Positions 19,788-27,741 are shown, counted from the stretch's first letter. The stretch: 64,000 nt of DNA from Candidatus Ideonella esbjergensis (GCA_016710065.1 JADJLP010000002.1:868001-932000); one strand, 5' to 3'. The notes: a model not told the origin generated them from the sequence alone. Translations and numbers: made by a program.

Positions 19788-20621
19788 ATGCCGTCTTCGA
19801 CTTCAGTTACTCCCAGGCAGCCTCTGGTGGGCGTGGATTTCAGCAGCGCCCCCAGCCGGCGCAAGCCCGTGGTGGTGGCCCAGGGCACGGGTGTCGGAGC
19901 CGTGGTGAGGCTGGACGGTTTGCAGCGCTTCGGGGCCCTGCAGGACTTTGGCGATTGGCTGGCCCAGCCTGCCGACTGGGTGGGCGGCTTCGACTTGCCC
20001 TTCGGCCTGCCGCGCGAGCTGGTGCAGCACCTGGGTTGGTCCACGCAGTGGCTGCCATGCATGCAGCACTACACCAGTCTCACACGCGCTGAGATACGCG
20101 ACACCTTTGCCGCGTTCTGCGGCGCACGACCGTCCGGCGGCAAATTCGCCCACCGGGCCTGTGATGTGCCGGCCGGCTCGTCGCCCAGCATGAAGTGGGT
20201 GAACCCGCCAGTGGCCTACATGCTGCACGCCGGTGTGCCGCTGCTGATCGCAGCAGGCGCACACCTGCCTGGCCTGCACGCCGGCGACGAGCGCCGCGCG
20301 GCCTTGGAGGCCTACCCCGGCCTGCTGGCCCGCGAACTGCTGGGTGCGCGCTCGTACAAGGCCGATGACAAGGCCCGCCAGACGCCTGAGCGGCTGATCG
20401 CCCGCAAGGACCTGGTGGACGCGCTGGAGCAAGGCCGCACGCGCCTGGGCCTGCGCCTAAAGCTCAGCCACGCGCAGCGCGATGAGCTGGTGGCCGACGC
20501 CAGCGGCGACGCGCTGGACGCCGTACTGTGCCTGCTGCAAGCCGGTTGGGCGGCGGGGCAGCCGGGCTACGGATTGCCCGCCGACATGGACCCGCTGGAA
20601 GGCTGGATCGTCAGCGCCTGA
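19788..20621 (+). CDS. DUF429 domain protein
   Basis: 277 aa, start ATG 19788 (MPSSTSVTPRQPLVGVDFSSAPSR written in parts: MPSSTSV, then VGVDFSSAPSRRKP). DUF429 has an RNase-H-like start (VGVDFSSAP), then WVGGFDLPFGLPRELV, FCGARPSGGKFAHRACD, MKWVNPPVAYMLHAG and AYPGLLARELLGARSYKAD, ending with GDALDAVLCLLQA. The conserved acidic residues of the RNase-H-like fold (D in VGVDF, D in GGFDLP, D in SGDALDA) hint at a nuclease or hydrolase, but no activity is established. It is divergent from ygiQ across 124 bp. Confidence 0.8.
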   Translation: MPSSTSVTPRQPLVGVDFSSAPSRRKPVVVAQGTGVGAVVRLDGLQRFGALQDFGDWLAQPADWVGGFDLPFGLPRELVQHLGWSTQWLPCMQHYTSLTRAEIRDTFAAFCGARPSGGKFAHRACDVPAGSSPSMKWVNPPVAYMLHAGVPLLIAAGAHLPGLHAGDERRAALEAYPGLLARELLGARSYKADDKARQTPERLIARKDLVDALEQGRTRLGLRLKLSHAQRDELVADASGDALDAVLCLLQAGWAAGQPGYGLPADMDPLEGWIVSA

Positions 20622-20664
20622 GTGCTCGCCAGCACCCGGTGCCCGCGCCAGTCACGCGTTGCCT

Positions 20665-20690
20665 GTCATGTCCGCGCAGGCGGGCACCCA
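20665..20690. repeat. Palindromic repeat variant, locus 4
   Basis: TGTCATGTCCGCGCAGGCGG followed by GCACCCA, a diverged member of the family in which the usual ATTCC is ATGTCC. It lies between the convergent ends of the DUF429 and cytochrome genes. Confidence 0.55.
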
Positions 20691-20722
20691 GGCTTTTCCA
20701 ACCGTGCGTGGGCCTGATGCCT

Positions 20723-21019
20723 CTACTTCGCCGCAGCCACCATGTGGTCCAGCGCAGCGATCACTTCCTCGTCGGTCAGCTTGGGGTTGCCGGCTTTGGG
20801 CGGCATCACGCCCTTGCCCTTGAGGGCCGAGTTGATCAGCGCCTCGCGGCCGGTGGCGATGCGCGGGGCCCAGGCTTCCTTGTCGCCAAACTTGGGTGAA
20901 TTGGCCAGGCCAGGCACATGGCACATGGCGCAGTTCTGGTTGTAGACGGTGGTGCCATCGGCGGCCTGGGCGGTGCCGGCCAGGGTGATCAAGGCCAAGG
21001 CGAGGAATTGGGTGTACAT
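20723..21019 (-). CDS. Small c-type cytochrome (cytochrome c5 family)
   Basis: 98 aa. MYTQFLALALITLAGTAQA is a clear signal peptide; the heme site is CAMCH in YNQNCAMCHVPG, with a likely distal Met ligand in GVMPPKAGNPKL. The layout (TGREALINSALKGKGVMPPKAGNPKLTDEEVIAALDHMV) is the class of small periplasmic electron carriers called cytochrome c5. The start at 21019 is chosen over the longer frame to 21157 because only it places the signal peptide at the N terminus. No partner oxidase or dehydrogenase lies nearby. Confidence 0.93.
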   Translation of the reverse strand: MYTQFLALALITLAGTAQAADGTTVYNQNCAMCHVPGLANSPKFGDKEAWAPRIATGREALINSALKGKGVMPPKAGNPKLTDEEVIAALDHMVAAAK

Positions 21020-21237
21020 GGGTTGTCTCCGAGGTTTGGGGTGCAAACGTGCCGGGCACCTTTTGCAAGCCATGTGCCATGGGCGGTGACAGCTCCCATC
21101 AGCGGCTGTGATGCCATCGGTGCAAGGGCTAACCCGCGCTTGGCGTTGCTCAGGCATGTGGATCTGCGCCGCCTTGCAACACCTGTGTCGCGTGCGCTGA
21201 GGCCGCTGCGCGACGCGCTTTACGGTCCAATGCCGGC

Positions 21238-21651
21238 ATGAGAACCCTGTCTCGCTGGTGGCGCCGTTTGAACGCGGCCCGCCTGGCCACCTACCTGATC
21301 GCGCTGTGGAAGCTGGTGCGCCAGCCTGGCGCGCCCAAGCTGGCGCGCTTGGTGGCCCTGCTGGTGCTGGGCTATGCGCTCAGCCCCATCGACCTGATCC
21401 CCGATTTCATCCCCTTCCTGGGGCAACTCGACGACCTGCTGTTGATCCCCGCCGGCGTGGCCTTGGTGGTGCGGCTCACGCCGCGCCACATCTGGGCTGC
21501 CAGACTGCGCGAGGCCGAACAGCAGGCCGAGGTGCTGCCCCAGCTGTGGTGGGGTGCCTTCCTGGTGGTGGGCGTGTGGCTGGTGCTGCTGGGGCTGTTC
21601 GTGTGGTGGCTGGTGGTCACGCTGCACGAAGGGGCGGTTATTTCTTCTTGA
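21238..21651 (+). CDS. DUF1232 (YkvA-like) membrane protein
   Basis: 137 aa. Contains the DUF1232 core LARLVALLVLGYALSPIDLIPDFIP, then FLGQLDDLLLIPAGVALVVRL, and ends in a transmembrane helix (AFLVVGVWLVLLGLFVWWLVV). The SPIDLIPDFIP text is the hallmark of this widespread small membrane family of unknown function. Its last 14 bp overlap the tail of the convergent CusF-like gene. Confidence 0.85.
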   Translation: MRTLSRWWRRLNAARLATYLIALWKLVRQPGAPKLARLVALLVLGYALSPIDLIPDFIPFLGQLDDLLLIPAGVALVVRLTPRHIWAARLREAEQQAEVLPQLWWGAFLVVGVWLVLLGLFVWWLVVTLHEGAVISS

Positions 21652-21928
21652 TGGCGGTGACCAGGTACTGGCCGTCAACCTTGTCGGCCTCGAAGCTGAC
21701 CTGATCACCCACCGCCAGGCCGTTCAGCAGCGTGATGTTCTTGGCACGGAACACCATGGTCATGGCTGGCATCTCGATGTTCTTGATCTCGCCATGCTTG
21801 ATCGTGACCTTGCCCTGGGCCAGGTCCAGCTTCTTCACCTCACCCTCCGCAGCCTGGGCCAGCAACGCGCCGCAGGCCAGCACGGCCGCAGTAAAAGTGC
21901 GAAGGGTCAGAGTGAGGCGATGGTTCAT
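21638..21928 (-). CDS. CusF-like periplasmic copper-binding protein
   Basis: 96 aa. MNHRLTLTLRTFTAAVLACG...LLAQAA is a signal peptide. The mature part VKKLDLAQGKVTIKHGEIKNIEMPAMTMVFRAK follows the CusF_Ec fold, which carries Cu(I)/Ag(I) to CusCBA-type efflux pumps. The ligand set His...Met-x-Met is present (KHGEI and MPAMTM). The position of the Cu-stacking Trp of E. coli CusF (WPEMTM) is Met here. No cusCBA genes lie in the window. Start at 21928 is chosen for the signal peptide. It overlaps the DUF1232 gene tail to tail by 14 bp. Confidence 0.88.
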   Translation of the reverse strand: MNHRLTLTLRTFTAAVLACGALLAQAAEGEVKKLDLAQGKVTIKHGEIKNIEMPAMTMVFRAKNITLLNGLAVGDQVSFEADKVDGQYLVTAIKKK

Positions 21929-22003
21929 GGAAGGGCTCCTTGCAAGGTGATGAAACGCTGGGCGGGGTGCCCAAGATGACAGGCCCGGGAGGCCCGGCGT
22001 CCC

Positions 22004-22022
22004 TAGAATGCGAACGTTCGCA
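22004..22022 (+). promoter_or_regulatory. Putative argB -10 and adjoining 14-bp palindrome
   Basis: TAGAAT at 22004-22009 resembles a sigma-70 -10. It runs into a perfect 14-bp palindrome TGCGAACGTTCGCA (22009-22022), which would cover the transcription start, 25 bp before the argB ATG. No good -35 is seen. A near copy of the palindrome follows a -10-like hexamer before secA. Confidence 0.45.
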
Positions 22023-22046
22023 CGATCCACTCCACTTTGCCACGCC

Positions 22047-22955
22047 ATGAGCCACCAAGACGCCCCGGTTTCGCTTGACCACATCCAGCCCCGCGACAAG
22101 GCCGAGATCCTGGCCCAGGCGCTGCCCTACATCCGCAAGTACCACGGCAAGACGCTGGTCATCAAGTACGGTGGCAACGCCATGACCGACCCGGCCCTGC
22201 AGCAGGACTTTGCCGAGGACGTGGTGCTGCTCAAGCTGGTGGGCATGAACCCGGTGGTGGTGCACGGCGGTGGCCCGCAGATTGACGAGGCGCTCAGCCG
22301 CCTGGGCAAGAAGGGCACCTTCATCCAGGGCATGCGCGTCACCGACGAGGAAACCATGGAAGTGGTCGAGTGGGTGCTGGGCGGCGAGGTGCAGCAGGAC
22401 ATCGTGGGCCTGATCAACGTGGCCGGCGGCAAGGCCGTGGGCCTCACCGGCCGCGACGGCGCCATGATCCGCGCCAAGAAGCTCAAGATGCTGGACAAGG
22501 ACGACCCGACCAAAGAACACGACGTGGGCCAGGTGGGTGAGATCGAGAGCATCGACCCCAGCGTGGTCAAGGCGCTGCAGGACGACGCCTTCATCCCCGT
22601 CATCAGCCCCATTGGCTTTGGCGAGCACAACGAGAGCTACAACATCAATGCCGACCTGGTGGCCTCGAAGCTGGCGGAGATATTGAAGGCCGAGAAGCTG
22701 GTGCTGCTCACCAACACCCCGGGCGTGCTGGACAAGGCCGGAAAGTTGCTCACCGACCTCACCGCCAAGCGCATCGACGAGCTGTTTGCCGACGGCACCA
22801 TCAGTGGCGGCATGCTGCCCAAGATCGCCGGCGCGCTTGATGCTGCCAAGGCGGGCGTGAACGCGGTGCACATCATCGACGGCCGCGTGCCGCACGCGAT
22901 GCTGCTGGAGATCCTGACCGACCAGGCCTACGGCACCATGATCCGGGCCCGCTGA
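22047..22955 (+). CDS. argB: N-acetylglutamate kinase
   Basis: 302 aa. It phosphorylates N-acetyl-L-glutamate, the second step of arginine synthesis, in the cytoplasm. Motifs: YHGKTLVIKYGGNAM (ATP-binding Lys and Gly loop), VVVHGGGPQIDEALSRLG, LINVAGGKAVGLTGRDG, NADLVASKLAEILKAEKLVLLTNTPGV, and GGMLPKIAGALDAAKAGV. The ATG at 22047 (MSHQDAPVSLDHIQPRDKAEIL) is preferred over 22008, which would place the presumed promoter inside the gene. argJ, another step of the same pathway, lies 27 kb away in this window. A nucleotidase gene follows after 25 bp. Confidence 0.97.
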   Translation: MSHQDAPVSLDHIQPRDKAEILAQALPYIRKYHGKTLVIKYGGNAMTDPALQQDFAEDVVLLKLVGMNPVVVHGGGPQIDEALSRLGKKGTFIQGMRVTDEETMEVVEWVLGGEVQQDIVGLINVAGGKAVGLTGRDGAMIRAKKLKMLDKDDPTKEHDVGQVGEIESIDPSVVKALQDDAFIPVISPIGFGEHNESYNINADLVASKLAEILKAEKLVLLTNTPGVLDKAGKLLTDLTAKRIDELFADGTISGGMLPKIAGALDAAKAGVNAVHIIDGRVPHAMLLEILTDQAYGTMIRAR

Positions 22956-22980
22956 GCCCAACGCTGTGACTGGCCGCGCC

Positions 22981-23664
22981 ATGCCTGACCGGGTCTGGCT
23001 CTTCGACCTCGACAACACGCTGCACAACGCGGGCGCGTCGGCCTTCCGGCACTTCGACGCCTCGATGAACCAGTACATCGAGCGCGAGCTGGCGGTCAGT
23101 GCGGACCAGGCCAACCACCTGCGTCAACATTACTGGGCGCGCTATGGCTCCACCTTGCTGGGCCTGATACGCCACCACGGTGTCAAGCCCGAGCACTTCG
23201 TGCGCCACACCCATGCGCTGCCCACGCTGGAAGCCGAGGTGGTTACCCACGCCCACGACGTGGCCGCGCTGCGCCTCCTGCCAGGCCGCAAGATCATCCT
23301 CACCAATGCCGGGCGCGACTACGCCTTGCGTGTGCTGAGCGCCCTCGGCATAGCCCGGCTGTTTGACGCCGTGATCGGCATCGAGGAGATGACCATGTTC
23401 GGCCAGCTGCGCCCCAAGCCCGACACCCGCATGTTCCGGGCACTGCTGGCACGGCTGCGGGTGGCGCCGGGCGACTGCACCCTGGTGGAAGACACCTTGT
23501 TGCACCAGAAGGCCGCCCACAGCGTGGGCCTGCGCACGGTGTGGATGCAGCGCTGGTTGAAACACCATGCACACGGGCCGGAAGTTGGTGTTTACCTGCA
23601 CCGGAAGCCCGCCTACGTGTGTGCAAGAATCAGCTCGCTTCAACAGTTGCACCGCCTGCCGTGA
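22981..23664 (+). CDS. Pyrimidine 5'-nucleotidase, HAD family
   Basis: 227 aa. HAD motif I FDLDNTLHNA lies at the N terminus, motif II ILTNAGRDYALRVL in the middle, and the Lys/acidic end LRPKPDTRMFRALL then CTLVEDTLLHQKAAHSVGLRTV. This pattern fits the SDT1/HDHD-5-like pyrimidine 5'-nucleotidase subgroup usually found between argB and slmA in betaproteobacteria. ATG 22981 (MPDRVWLFDLDNTL) is chosen; a GTG at 22966 would add five residues. The stop overlaps the slmA start by one base (TGATG), showing translational coupling. Confidence 0.85.
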   Translation: MPDRVWLFDLDNTLHNAGASAFRHFDASMNQYIERELAVSADQANHLRQHYWARYGSTLLGLIRHHGVKPEHFVRHTHALPTLEAEVVTHAHDVAALRLLPGRKIILTNAGRDYALRVLSALGIARLFDAVIGIEEMTMFGQLRPKPDTRMFRALLARLRVAPGDCTLVEDTLLHQKAAHSVGLRTVWMQRWLKHHAHGPEVGVYLHRKPAYVCARISSLQQLHRLP

Positions 23665-24341
23665 TGTCCCAACAGCCTGATGCGCCCACCACGGCGACCG
23701 AAATGCACGACGACCCCGCAGGTGCCGAGGCCTCCAACCCCGCTGAAGCCGCCGCGCCCACGCGCAAGCGCCCCAAACCTGGCGAACGCCGTGTGCAGAT
23801 CCTGCAAACCCTGGCCAGCATGCTGGAGCAACCCGGCGCCGACCGCATCACCACCGCCGCCCTGGCCGCCAAACTCTCGGTGAGCGAGGCTGCGCTGTAC
23901 CGCCACTTCGCCAGCAAGGCGCAGATGTTCGAAGGCCTGATCGAGTTCATCGAGTCCAGCGTTTTCAGTCTGATCAACCAGATCGTCGAGCGCGAGACCG
24001 ACGGCGGCGCCCAGGCCCGTCGCATGATCCAGGTGCTGCTGCAATTTGGCGAGAAGAACCCCGGCATGACCCGCGTGATGGTGGGTGACGCCCTGGTGTT
24101 CGAAAACGAGCGCCTGATCGCGCGCATGAACCAGTTCTTCGACCGGGTGGAGTCGCAGCTGCGCCAGTCGCTGCGCAGCGCCGCCGACAGTGCCGGCTCC
24201 ACCACGCCCACGGTGGACGCCAACGGCCGCGCCTCGGCGCTCACTTCGTTCAGCGTCGGCCGCTTGCAGCGCTACGCCCGCTCGGGCTTTAAACGCATGC
24301 CCACCGAGCAACTCGACATCGCGCTGGGCCTGCTCACGTAA
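23664..24341 (+). CDS. slmA: Nucleoid occlusion factor SlmA (TetR family)
   Basis: 225 aa. SlmA binds DNA over the nucleoid and blocks FtsZ assembly there. A low-complexity N-terminal tail of about 40 residues precedes the TetR DNA-binding domain KPGERRVQILQTLASML, with the helix-turn-helix TTAALAAKLSVSEAALYRHFASKAQMFEGL. It continues with the SlmA text FIESSVFSLINQIVERE and RVMVGDALVFENERLIARMNQFFDRVE. The start ATG overlaps the upstream stop. The acidic, Ala/Pro-rich N-terminal tail is longer than in E. coli SlmA (198 aa). Confidence 0.93.
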   Translation: MSQQPDAPTTATEMHDDPAGAEASNPAEAAAPTRKRPKPGERRVQILQTLASMLEQPGADRITTAALAAKLSVSEAALYRHFASKAQMFEGLIEFIESSVFSLINQIVERETDGGAQARRMIQVLLQFGEKNPGMTRVMVGDALVFENERLIARMNQFFDRVESQLRQSLRSAADSAGSTTPTVDANGRASALTSFSVGRLQRYARSGFKRMPTEQLDIALGLLT

Positions 24342-24365
24342 TCCATTCACTACACTTGCGGGGAT

Positions 24366-25256
24366 ATGACCTCGCAAGCTGTTGAATCCTTGCTGGCGCG
24401 CGCCGAATCGCTGCTGGCCCGTCTGGAAGCGGTGCTGCCGCATCCGCTCGCCGACCCCGACTGGTCGGCCTCCACCGCCTTTCGCTACCGCAAGCGGGCC
24501 GGCGTCGGCCTGCTGGAGCCGGTGCGCCATGTGGCAGCCATCAAGTTGGCCGACCTGAAGGAGGTGGACGCCCAGCGCGACAAGCTGCTGCGCAACACCG
24601 CCCAGTTCATGGCCCAGGCACCGGCCAACAACGTGCTGCTCACCGGTGCCCGCGGCACCGGCAAGAGTTCGCTGATCAAGGCCTGCCTGAACGAATTCGC
24701 ACCGCGCGGCCTGCGCCTGATTGAGGTGGACAAGGCCGATCTGGTCGACTTACCCGACATCGTGGACCGCGTGGCCGAGCGCAGCGAGCGCTTCATCATC
24801 TTCTGCGACGACCTCAGCTTCGAGGACGGCGAGCCCGGCTACAAGGCGCTCAAGTCCATCCTCGACGGCTCGGTGTCGGCCGCCACCGACAACGTGCTGA
24901 TCTACGCCACCAGCAACCGCCGTCACCTGCTGCCAGAGCACATGAAGGACAACCTCTCGTCCACCTACTCGGACGAAGGCGAACTGCACCCGGGCGAGGC
25001 GGTGGAGGAGAAGATTTCGCTGTCAGAGCGCTTTGGCCTGTGGATCAGTTTCTACCCGTTCAGCCAGGACGAATACCTGGCTATCGCCGCGCAGTGGCTG
25101 CTGCACTTGGGCGCGCCCGCCGGTGCGCTGGAGGCTGCCCGTCCCGAGGCGTTGATCTTTGCGCTGGAGCGCGGCTCGCGCTCGGGTCGCGTGGCCTACC
25201 AGTTCGCGCGCGACTGGGCCGGCCGCAACGCCCTCGGCGCCGAGGCCACTCTGTGA
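24366..25256 (+). CDS. DUF815 family AAA ATPase
   Basis: 296 aa. Walker A is LLTGARGTGKSSLIKA and the Walker B-like site is RFIIFCDDLSFEDGEPGYKALKSILDG; then LIYATSNRRHLLPEHMKDN and the family end RSGRVAYQFARDW. DUF815 ATPases are widespread but not functionally defined. The ATG at 24366 follows slmA by 24 bp. The stop overlaps the GTG start of the Nudix gene by 4 bp (GTGA), so these two are almost certainly made together. Confidence 0.88.
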   Translation: MTSQAVESLLARAESLLARLEAVLPHPLADPDWSASTAFRYRKRAGVGLLEPVRHVAAIKLADLKEVDAQRDKLLRNTAQFMAQAPANNVLLTGARGTGKSSLIKACLNEFAPRGLRLIEVDKADLVDLPDIVDRVAERSERFIIFCDDLSFEDGEPGYKALKSILDGSVSAATDNVLIYATSNRRHLLPEHMKDNLSSTYSDEGELHPGEAVEEKISLSERFGLWISFYPFSQDEYLAIAAQWLLHLGAPAGALEAARPEALIFALERGSRSGRVAYQFARDWAGRNALGAEATL

Positions 25257-25723
25257 GCGGCCCAAGCCCCGACCTGCACGCACCCACCGACCGCGTGCCA
25301 GTCGATGTGGCCGTGGGCGTGCTGGTGCAGCGCGACGGGCAAGGCCGGGAGACCGAGTTTTTGCTCACCTCGCGCCCCGAGGGCAAGGTCTACGCCGGCT
25401 ACTGGGAGTTCCCCGGCGGCAAAGTGGAGGTTGGCGAGACGGTGCACCAGGCCTTGGCGCGCGAACTGCACGAGGAGCTGGGCATCAGCATCGGTGAGAG
25501 CCACACTTGGCAGGAACTGGTGATGGAGTACCCGCACGCCAAGGTGCGGCTGCACTTCCGCAAGGTGTTCGACTGGACCGGCAGCTTCGAGATGCGCGAG
25601 CAGCAGGCCATGGCCTGGCAGGGCTTGCCTGTGGCGGTAGTGCCGGTGCTGCCGGGTACCATCCCCGTGCTGCAGTGGTTTGCCGCCGAGCGTGGTTTTG
25701 CCGGCGCCACTCACACGGGCTGA
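25253..25723 (+). CDS. Nudix hydrolase, MutT/8-oxo-dGTP diphosphatase type
   Basis: 156 aa. The Nudix box is complete: GGKVEVGETVHQALARELHE followed by ELGI. N-terminal VDVAVGVLVQRDGQGRETEFLLTSRPEGKVYAGYWEFP is typical of MutT, which removes 8-oxo-dGTP. Start: GTG 25253 inside the overlap with the DUF815 stop; a longer frame from 25040 is a shadow of the DUF815 gene. After the Nudix fold the text EMREQQAMAWQGLPV fits MutT. The exact substrate is inferred by family. Confidence 0.9.
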   Translation: MSGPSPDLHAPTDRVPVDVAVGVLVQRDGQGRETEFLLTSRPEGKVYAGYWEFPGGKVEVGETVHQALARELHEELGISIGESHTWQELVMEYPHAKVRLHFRKVFDWTGSFEMREQQAMAWQGLPVAVVPVLPGTIPVLQWFAAERGFAGATHTG

Positions 25724-25733
25724 GCACCTTCCA

Positions 25734-25761
25734 CGTCATTCCAGCGCAGGCGGGAATGACG
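25734..25761. repeat. Palindromic repeat, locus 5
   Basis: CGTCATTCCAGCGCAGGCGG followed by GAATGACG, a single hairpin unit 10 bp after the Nudix gene stop, before hisI. Confidence 0.65.
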
Positions 25762-25813
25762 GTAGTGCGGAGTTGACGATGGTGCCAGCCTCTCGCATGG
25801 CTACACTGCCGCC

Positions 25814-26203
25814 ATGAATTGGCTGGATCACATACGCTGGGACGCCGACGGGCTGGTGCCCGTCATTGCGCAAGAGGCCGCCACAGGCGACGTGCTGATG
25901 TTCGCTTGGATGAACCGCGAGGCCCTGGCCAGGACGGCGGAATTGCGTCAAGCGGTGTACTTCAGCCGTTCGCGCCAGCGGCTGTGGCACAAGGGCGAAG
26001 AGTCGGGCCACTTTCAGGTGGTGCACGAGATCCGCGTCGACTGCGACCAGGACGTGGTGCTGCTCAAGATCACCCAGCAAGGCCACGAGCCCGGCATCGC
26101 CTGCCACACCGGCCGTCACAGCTGTTTCTTCGAGCGGCTGGAAGGAAATGCCTGGCAAGCCGTGGACCCGGTCTTGAAAGACCCGGCCAGCATCTACAGA
26201 TAA
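25814..26203 (+). CDS. hisI: Phosphoribosyl-AMP cyclohydrolase
   Basis: 129 aa, the monofunctional HisI size. It opens the adenine ring of PR-AMP in histidine synthesis, using Zn and Mg. Motifs: VLMFAWMNREAL, AVYFSRSRQRLWHKGEESGH, VDCDQDVVLLKI (metal-binding acidic residues) and CHTGRHSCFF (zinc Cys). It is followed by hisE after 22 bp. The upstream his genes are not directly before it: a repeat and a Nudix gene lie there, so this hisIE-tat cluster probably has its own promoter. Confidence 0.97.
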   Translation: MNWLDHIRWDADGLVPVIAQEAATGDVLMFAWMNREALARTAELRQAVYFSRSRQRLWHKGEESGHFQVVHEIRVDCDQDVVLLKITQQGHEPGIACHTGRHSCFFERLEGNAWQAVDPVLKDPASIYR

Positions 26204-26225
26204 GCCTTGTGGTACCGGACACCGA

Positions 26226-26576
26226 ATGAGCACTTCCAACGACACCCTTCAGCGCCTGGCCGAGGTCATTGCCACTCGCCGTCAGGGTGACCCCGACAAG
26301 AGCTATGTGGCGCGGCTGTTCCACAAGGGCACCGATGCCATCCTGAAAAAGGTGGGCGAGGAGGCCACCGAGACAGTGATGGCCTGCAAGGACGGCAACA
26401 CGCAGAAGATCGTCTACGAGGTGGCCGATCTGTGGTTCCACTCGATGATCGCGCTGGCGCAGTTCGGCCTTTCGCCGGCCGACGTGCTGCAGGAACTGGA
26501 GCGCCGTGAGGGGCTCTCGGGCCTGGAGGAGTTTGCGGCCCGCAAGGCCCAGCAACGTGAAAGGACTGGGGAATGA
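26226..26576 (+). CDS. hisE: Phosphoribosyl-ATP pyrophosphatase
   Basis: 116 aa. It removes pyrophosphate from PR-ATP, the step before HisI. Evidence: LQRLAEVIATRRQGDPDKSYVARLFHKGTDAILKKVGEEATETVMACKD, the all-helical MazG-like fold with the EExxE-type metal site (GEEATET) and VADLWFHSMIAL. The stop overlaps the next gene by 4 bp (ATGA). Confidence 0.96.
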   Translation: MSTSNDTLQRLAEVIATRRQGDPDKSYVARLFHKGTDAILKKVGEEATETVMACKDGNTQKIVYEVADLWFHSMIALAQFGLSPADVLQELERREGLSGLEEFAARKAQQRERTGE

Positions 26577-26959
26577 ACGACTCTGCGGTTCAGGTGATCG
26601 ACCCGGCGCGCGAGGCTTCGCTGCGCAGCATCGGCCAGATCAGCTATTTGCTGCACGCCATCGTGGCGGTGGGGGCGGTGCTGCCGGGCTTTCAGCCGGG
26701 CATCGCCTTGCTGGTGGTGGCCTTCATCATCGACATGTTCAAGCGCGGCGACGCCGCCGGCACCTGGCAGGAAAGCCACTTCAGCTGGCGTATCCGCAGC
26801 GTGCTGTGGGCTGGCGGCCTCTACCTGATCACCGCGCCGCTGTGGGTGCTGCTGGTGGTGCCGGGCTGGATTGCCTGGACCCTCATCTCCCTCTGGTTCC
26901 TCTACCGCGTGGTGCGGGGCTGGATGGCCCTGAACGACCACCGGGCCATGCCCACCTGA
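26573..26959 (+). CDS. Small inner-membrane protein (DUF4870-like)
   Basis: 128 aa with three to four hydrophobic segments: ISYLLHAIVAVGAVLPGFQPGIALLVVAFIIDMF, then VLWAGGLYLITAPLWVLLVV and GWIAWTLISLWFLYRVVRG. The layout resembles the DUF4870-type family seen between hisE and the HIT gene in relatives. The ATG overlaps hisE by 4 bp (ATGA), so it is translated with the his genes. Function unknown. Confidence 0.75.
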   Translation: MNDSAVQVIDPAREASLRSIGQISYLLHAIVAVGAVLPGFQPGIALLVVAFIIDMFKRGDAAGTWQESHFSWRIRSVLWAGGLYLITAPLWVLLVVPGWIAWTLISLWFLYRVVRGWMALNDHRAMPT

Positions 26960-26976
26960 CCACGAGCTGCCCACCC

Positions 26977-27324
26977 ATGAGCACCGACACTAACTGCATC
27001 TTCTGCAAGATCGCCGCTGGCCAGATCCCCTCGAAGAAGGTCTACGAGGATGACGACATCCTCGCCTTCCACGACATCAACCCCTGGGCGCCGGTGCACA
27101 TCCTGCTGATCCCTAAGCGCCACATCACTTCCATGCAAGACCTTACGCCCGCCGACCAGGCCTTGCTGGGCAAGATGATGGTCAAGAGCACCGAGCTGAT
27201 GGCCGAGCTGGGGGTGACCGGCGGCTACCGCCATGTCATCAACACCGGGCCGGATGGGCGCCAAGAGGTGCAGCACGTTCATCTTCACGTCATGGGTGGG
27301 CCCCGTCCCTGGGCCAAGGGCTGA
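26977..27324 (+). CDS. Histidine triad (HIT) nucleotide-binding protein
   Basis: 115 aa. The N-terminal CIFCKIAAGQIPSKKVYEDDDILAFHDINPWAPVH and the catalytic triad QHVHLHVMGG (His-x-His-x-His) define the HinT branch, which hydrolyses AMP-lysine-type phosphoramidates. The ATG at 26977 starts MSTDTNCIFC, 17 bp after the upstream stop. Cytoplasmic. Confidence 0.95.
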   Translation: MSTDTNCIFCKIAAGQIPSKKVYEDDDILAFHDINPWAPVHILLIPKRHITSMQDLTPADQALLGKMMVKSTELMAELGVTGGYRHVINTGPDGRQEVQHVHLHVMGGPRPWAKG

Positions 27325-27401
27325 GACGGGCCTTGCGTGCCCGGAAGGGCGTGCGCGCCTGACGAAGGCCACGAGGCGAACAGCACGCAGCATGGCTGAA
27401 C

Positions 27402-27447
27402 TAGAATCGATGCCAACGCCCAACCACCCGTTGGGCCCTGTTTTTTT
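27402..27447 (+). promoter_or_regulatory. tatA leader: -10-like hexamer followed by a terminator-like hairpin
   Basis: TAGAAT at 27402-27407 may be a -10. A 7-bp stem GCCCAAC/GTTGGGC (27418-27424 and 27430-27436) with a 5-nt loop follows, then after four bases seven T residues (27441-27447). The tatA SD, GGAGG, comes immediately after the T run, and the ATG is at 27459. It could end readthrough from the HIT gene or attenuate tatA expression. Confidence 0.55.
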
Positions 27448-27458
27448 GGAGGTCAACC

Positions 27459-27704
27459 ATGGGTTTCTCAACCACGCACCTGATCATTTTCCTGGTGATC
27501 ATCGTCTTGATCTTCGGCACCAAGAAATTGAAGAACATCGGGTCTGACCTGGGTGGCGCAGTCAAGGGTTTCAAGGACGGCATGAAGGATGGCTCCGCCG
27601 AGCAGCCCCCGGCCAGCCCGGCCGAAGTGCCTGTGCAGCAGGTGGCGACCGAGAAGAAGGTCAGCGCCAACACGGTGGATGTGGACAGCAAGGTCAAGGA
27701 CTGA
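27459..27704 (+). CDS. tatA: Sec-independent translocase subunit TatA
   Basis: 81 aa. TatA forms the size-adjustable pore part of the Tat system for folded proteins. One N-terminal helix MGFSTTHLIIFLVIIVLIFG is followed by the family hinge TKKLKNIGSDLGGAVKGFKDGM (amphipathic helix) and a disordered tail. The typical FG hinge is intact. It is first of tatA-tatB-tatC, with a strong SD (GGAGG) 6 bp before the ATG. Confidence 0.96.
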   Translation: MGFSTTHLIIFLVIIVLIFGTKKLKNIGSDLGGAVKGFKDGMKDGSAEQPPASPAEVPVQQVATEKKVSANTVDVDSKVKD

Positions 27705-27741
27705 GCCTTGGCTTGCTTTGCACCGCGCGCGTTGAGTCAGC

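Noticed and set aside
22009..22022. LexA/SOS box at argB
   Set aside because: GAACGTTC lacks the 4-nt spacer of the Gram-positive SOS box and does not match CTG-N10-CAG of proteobacteria.
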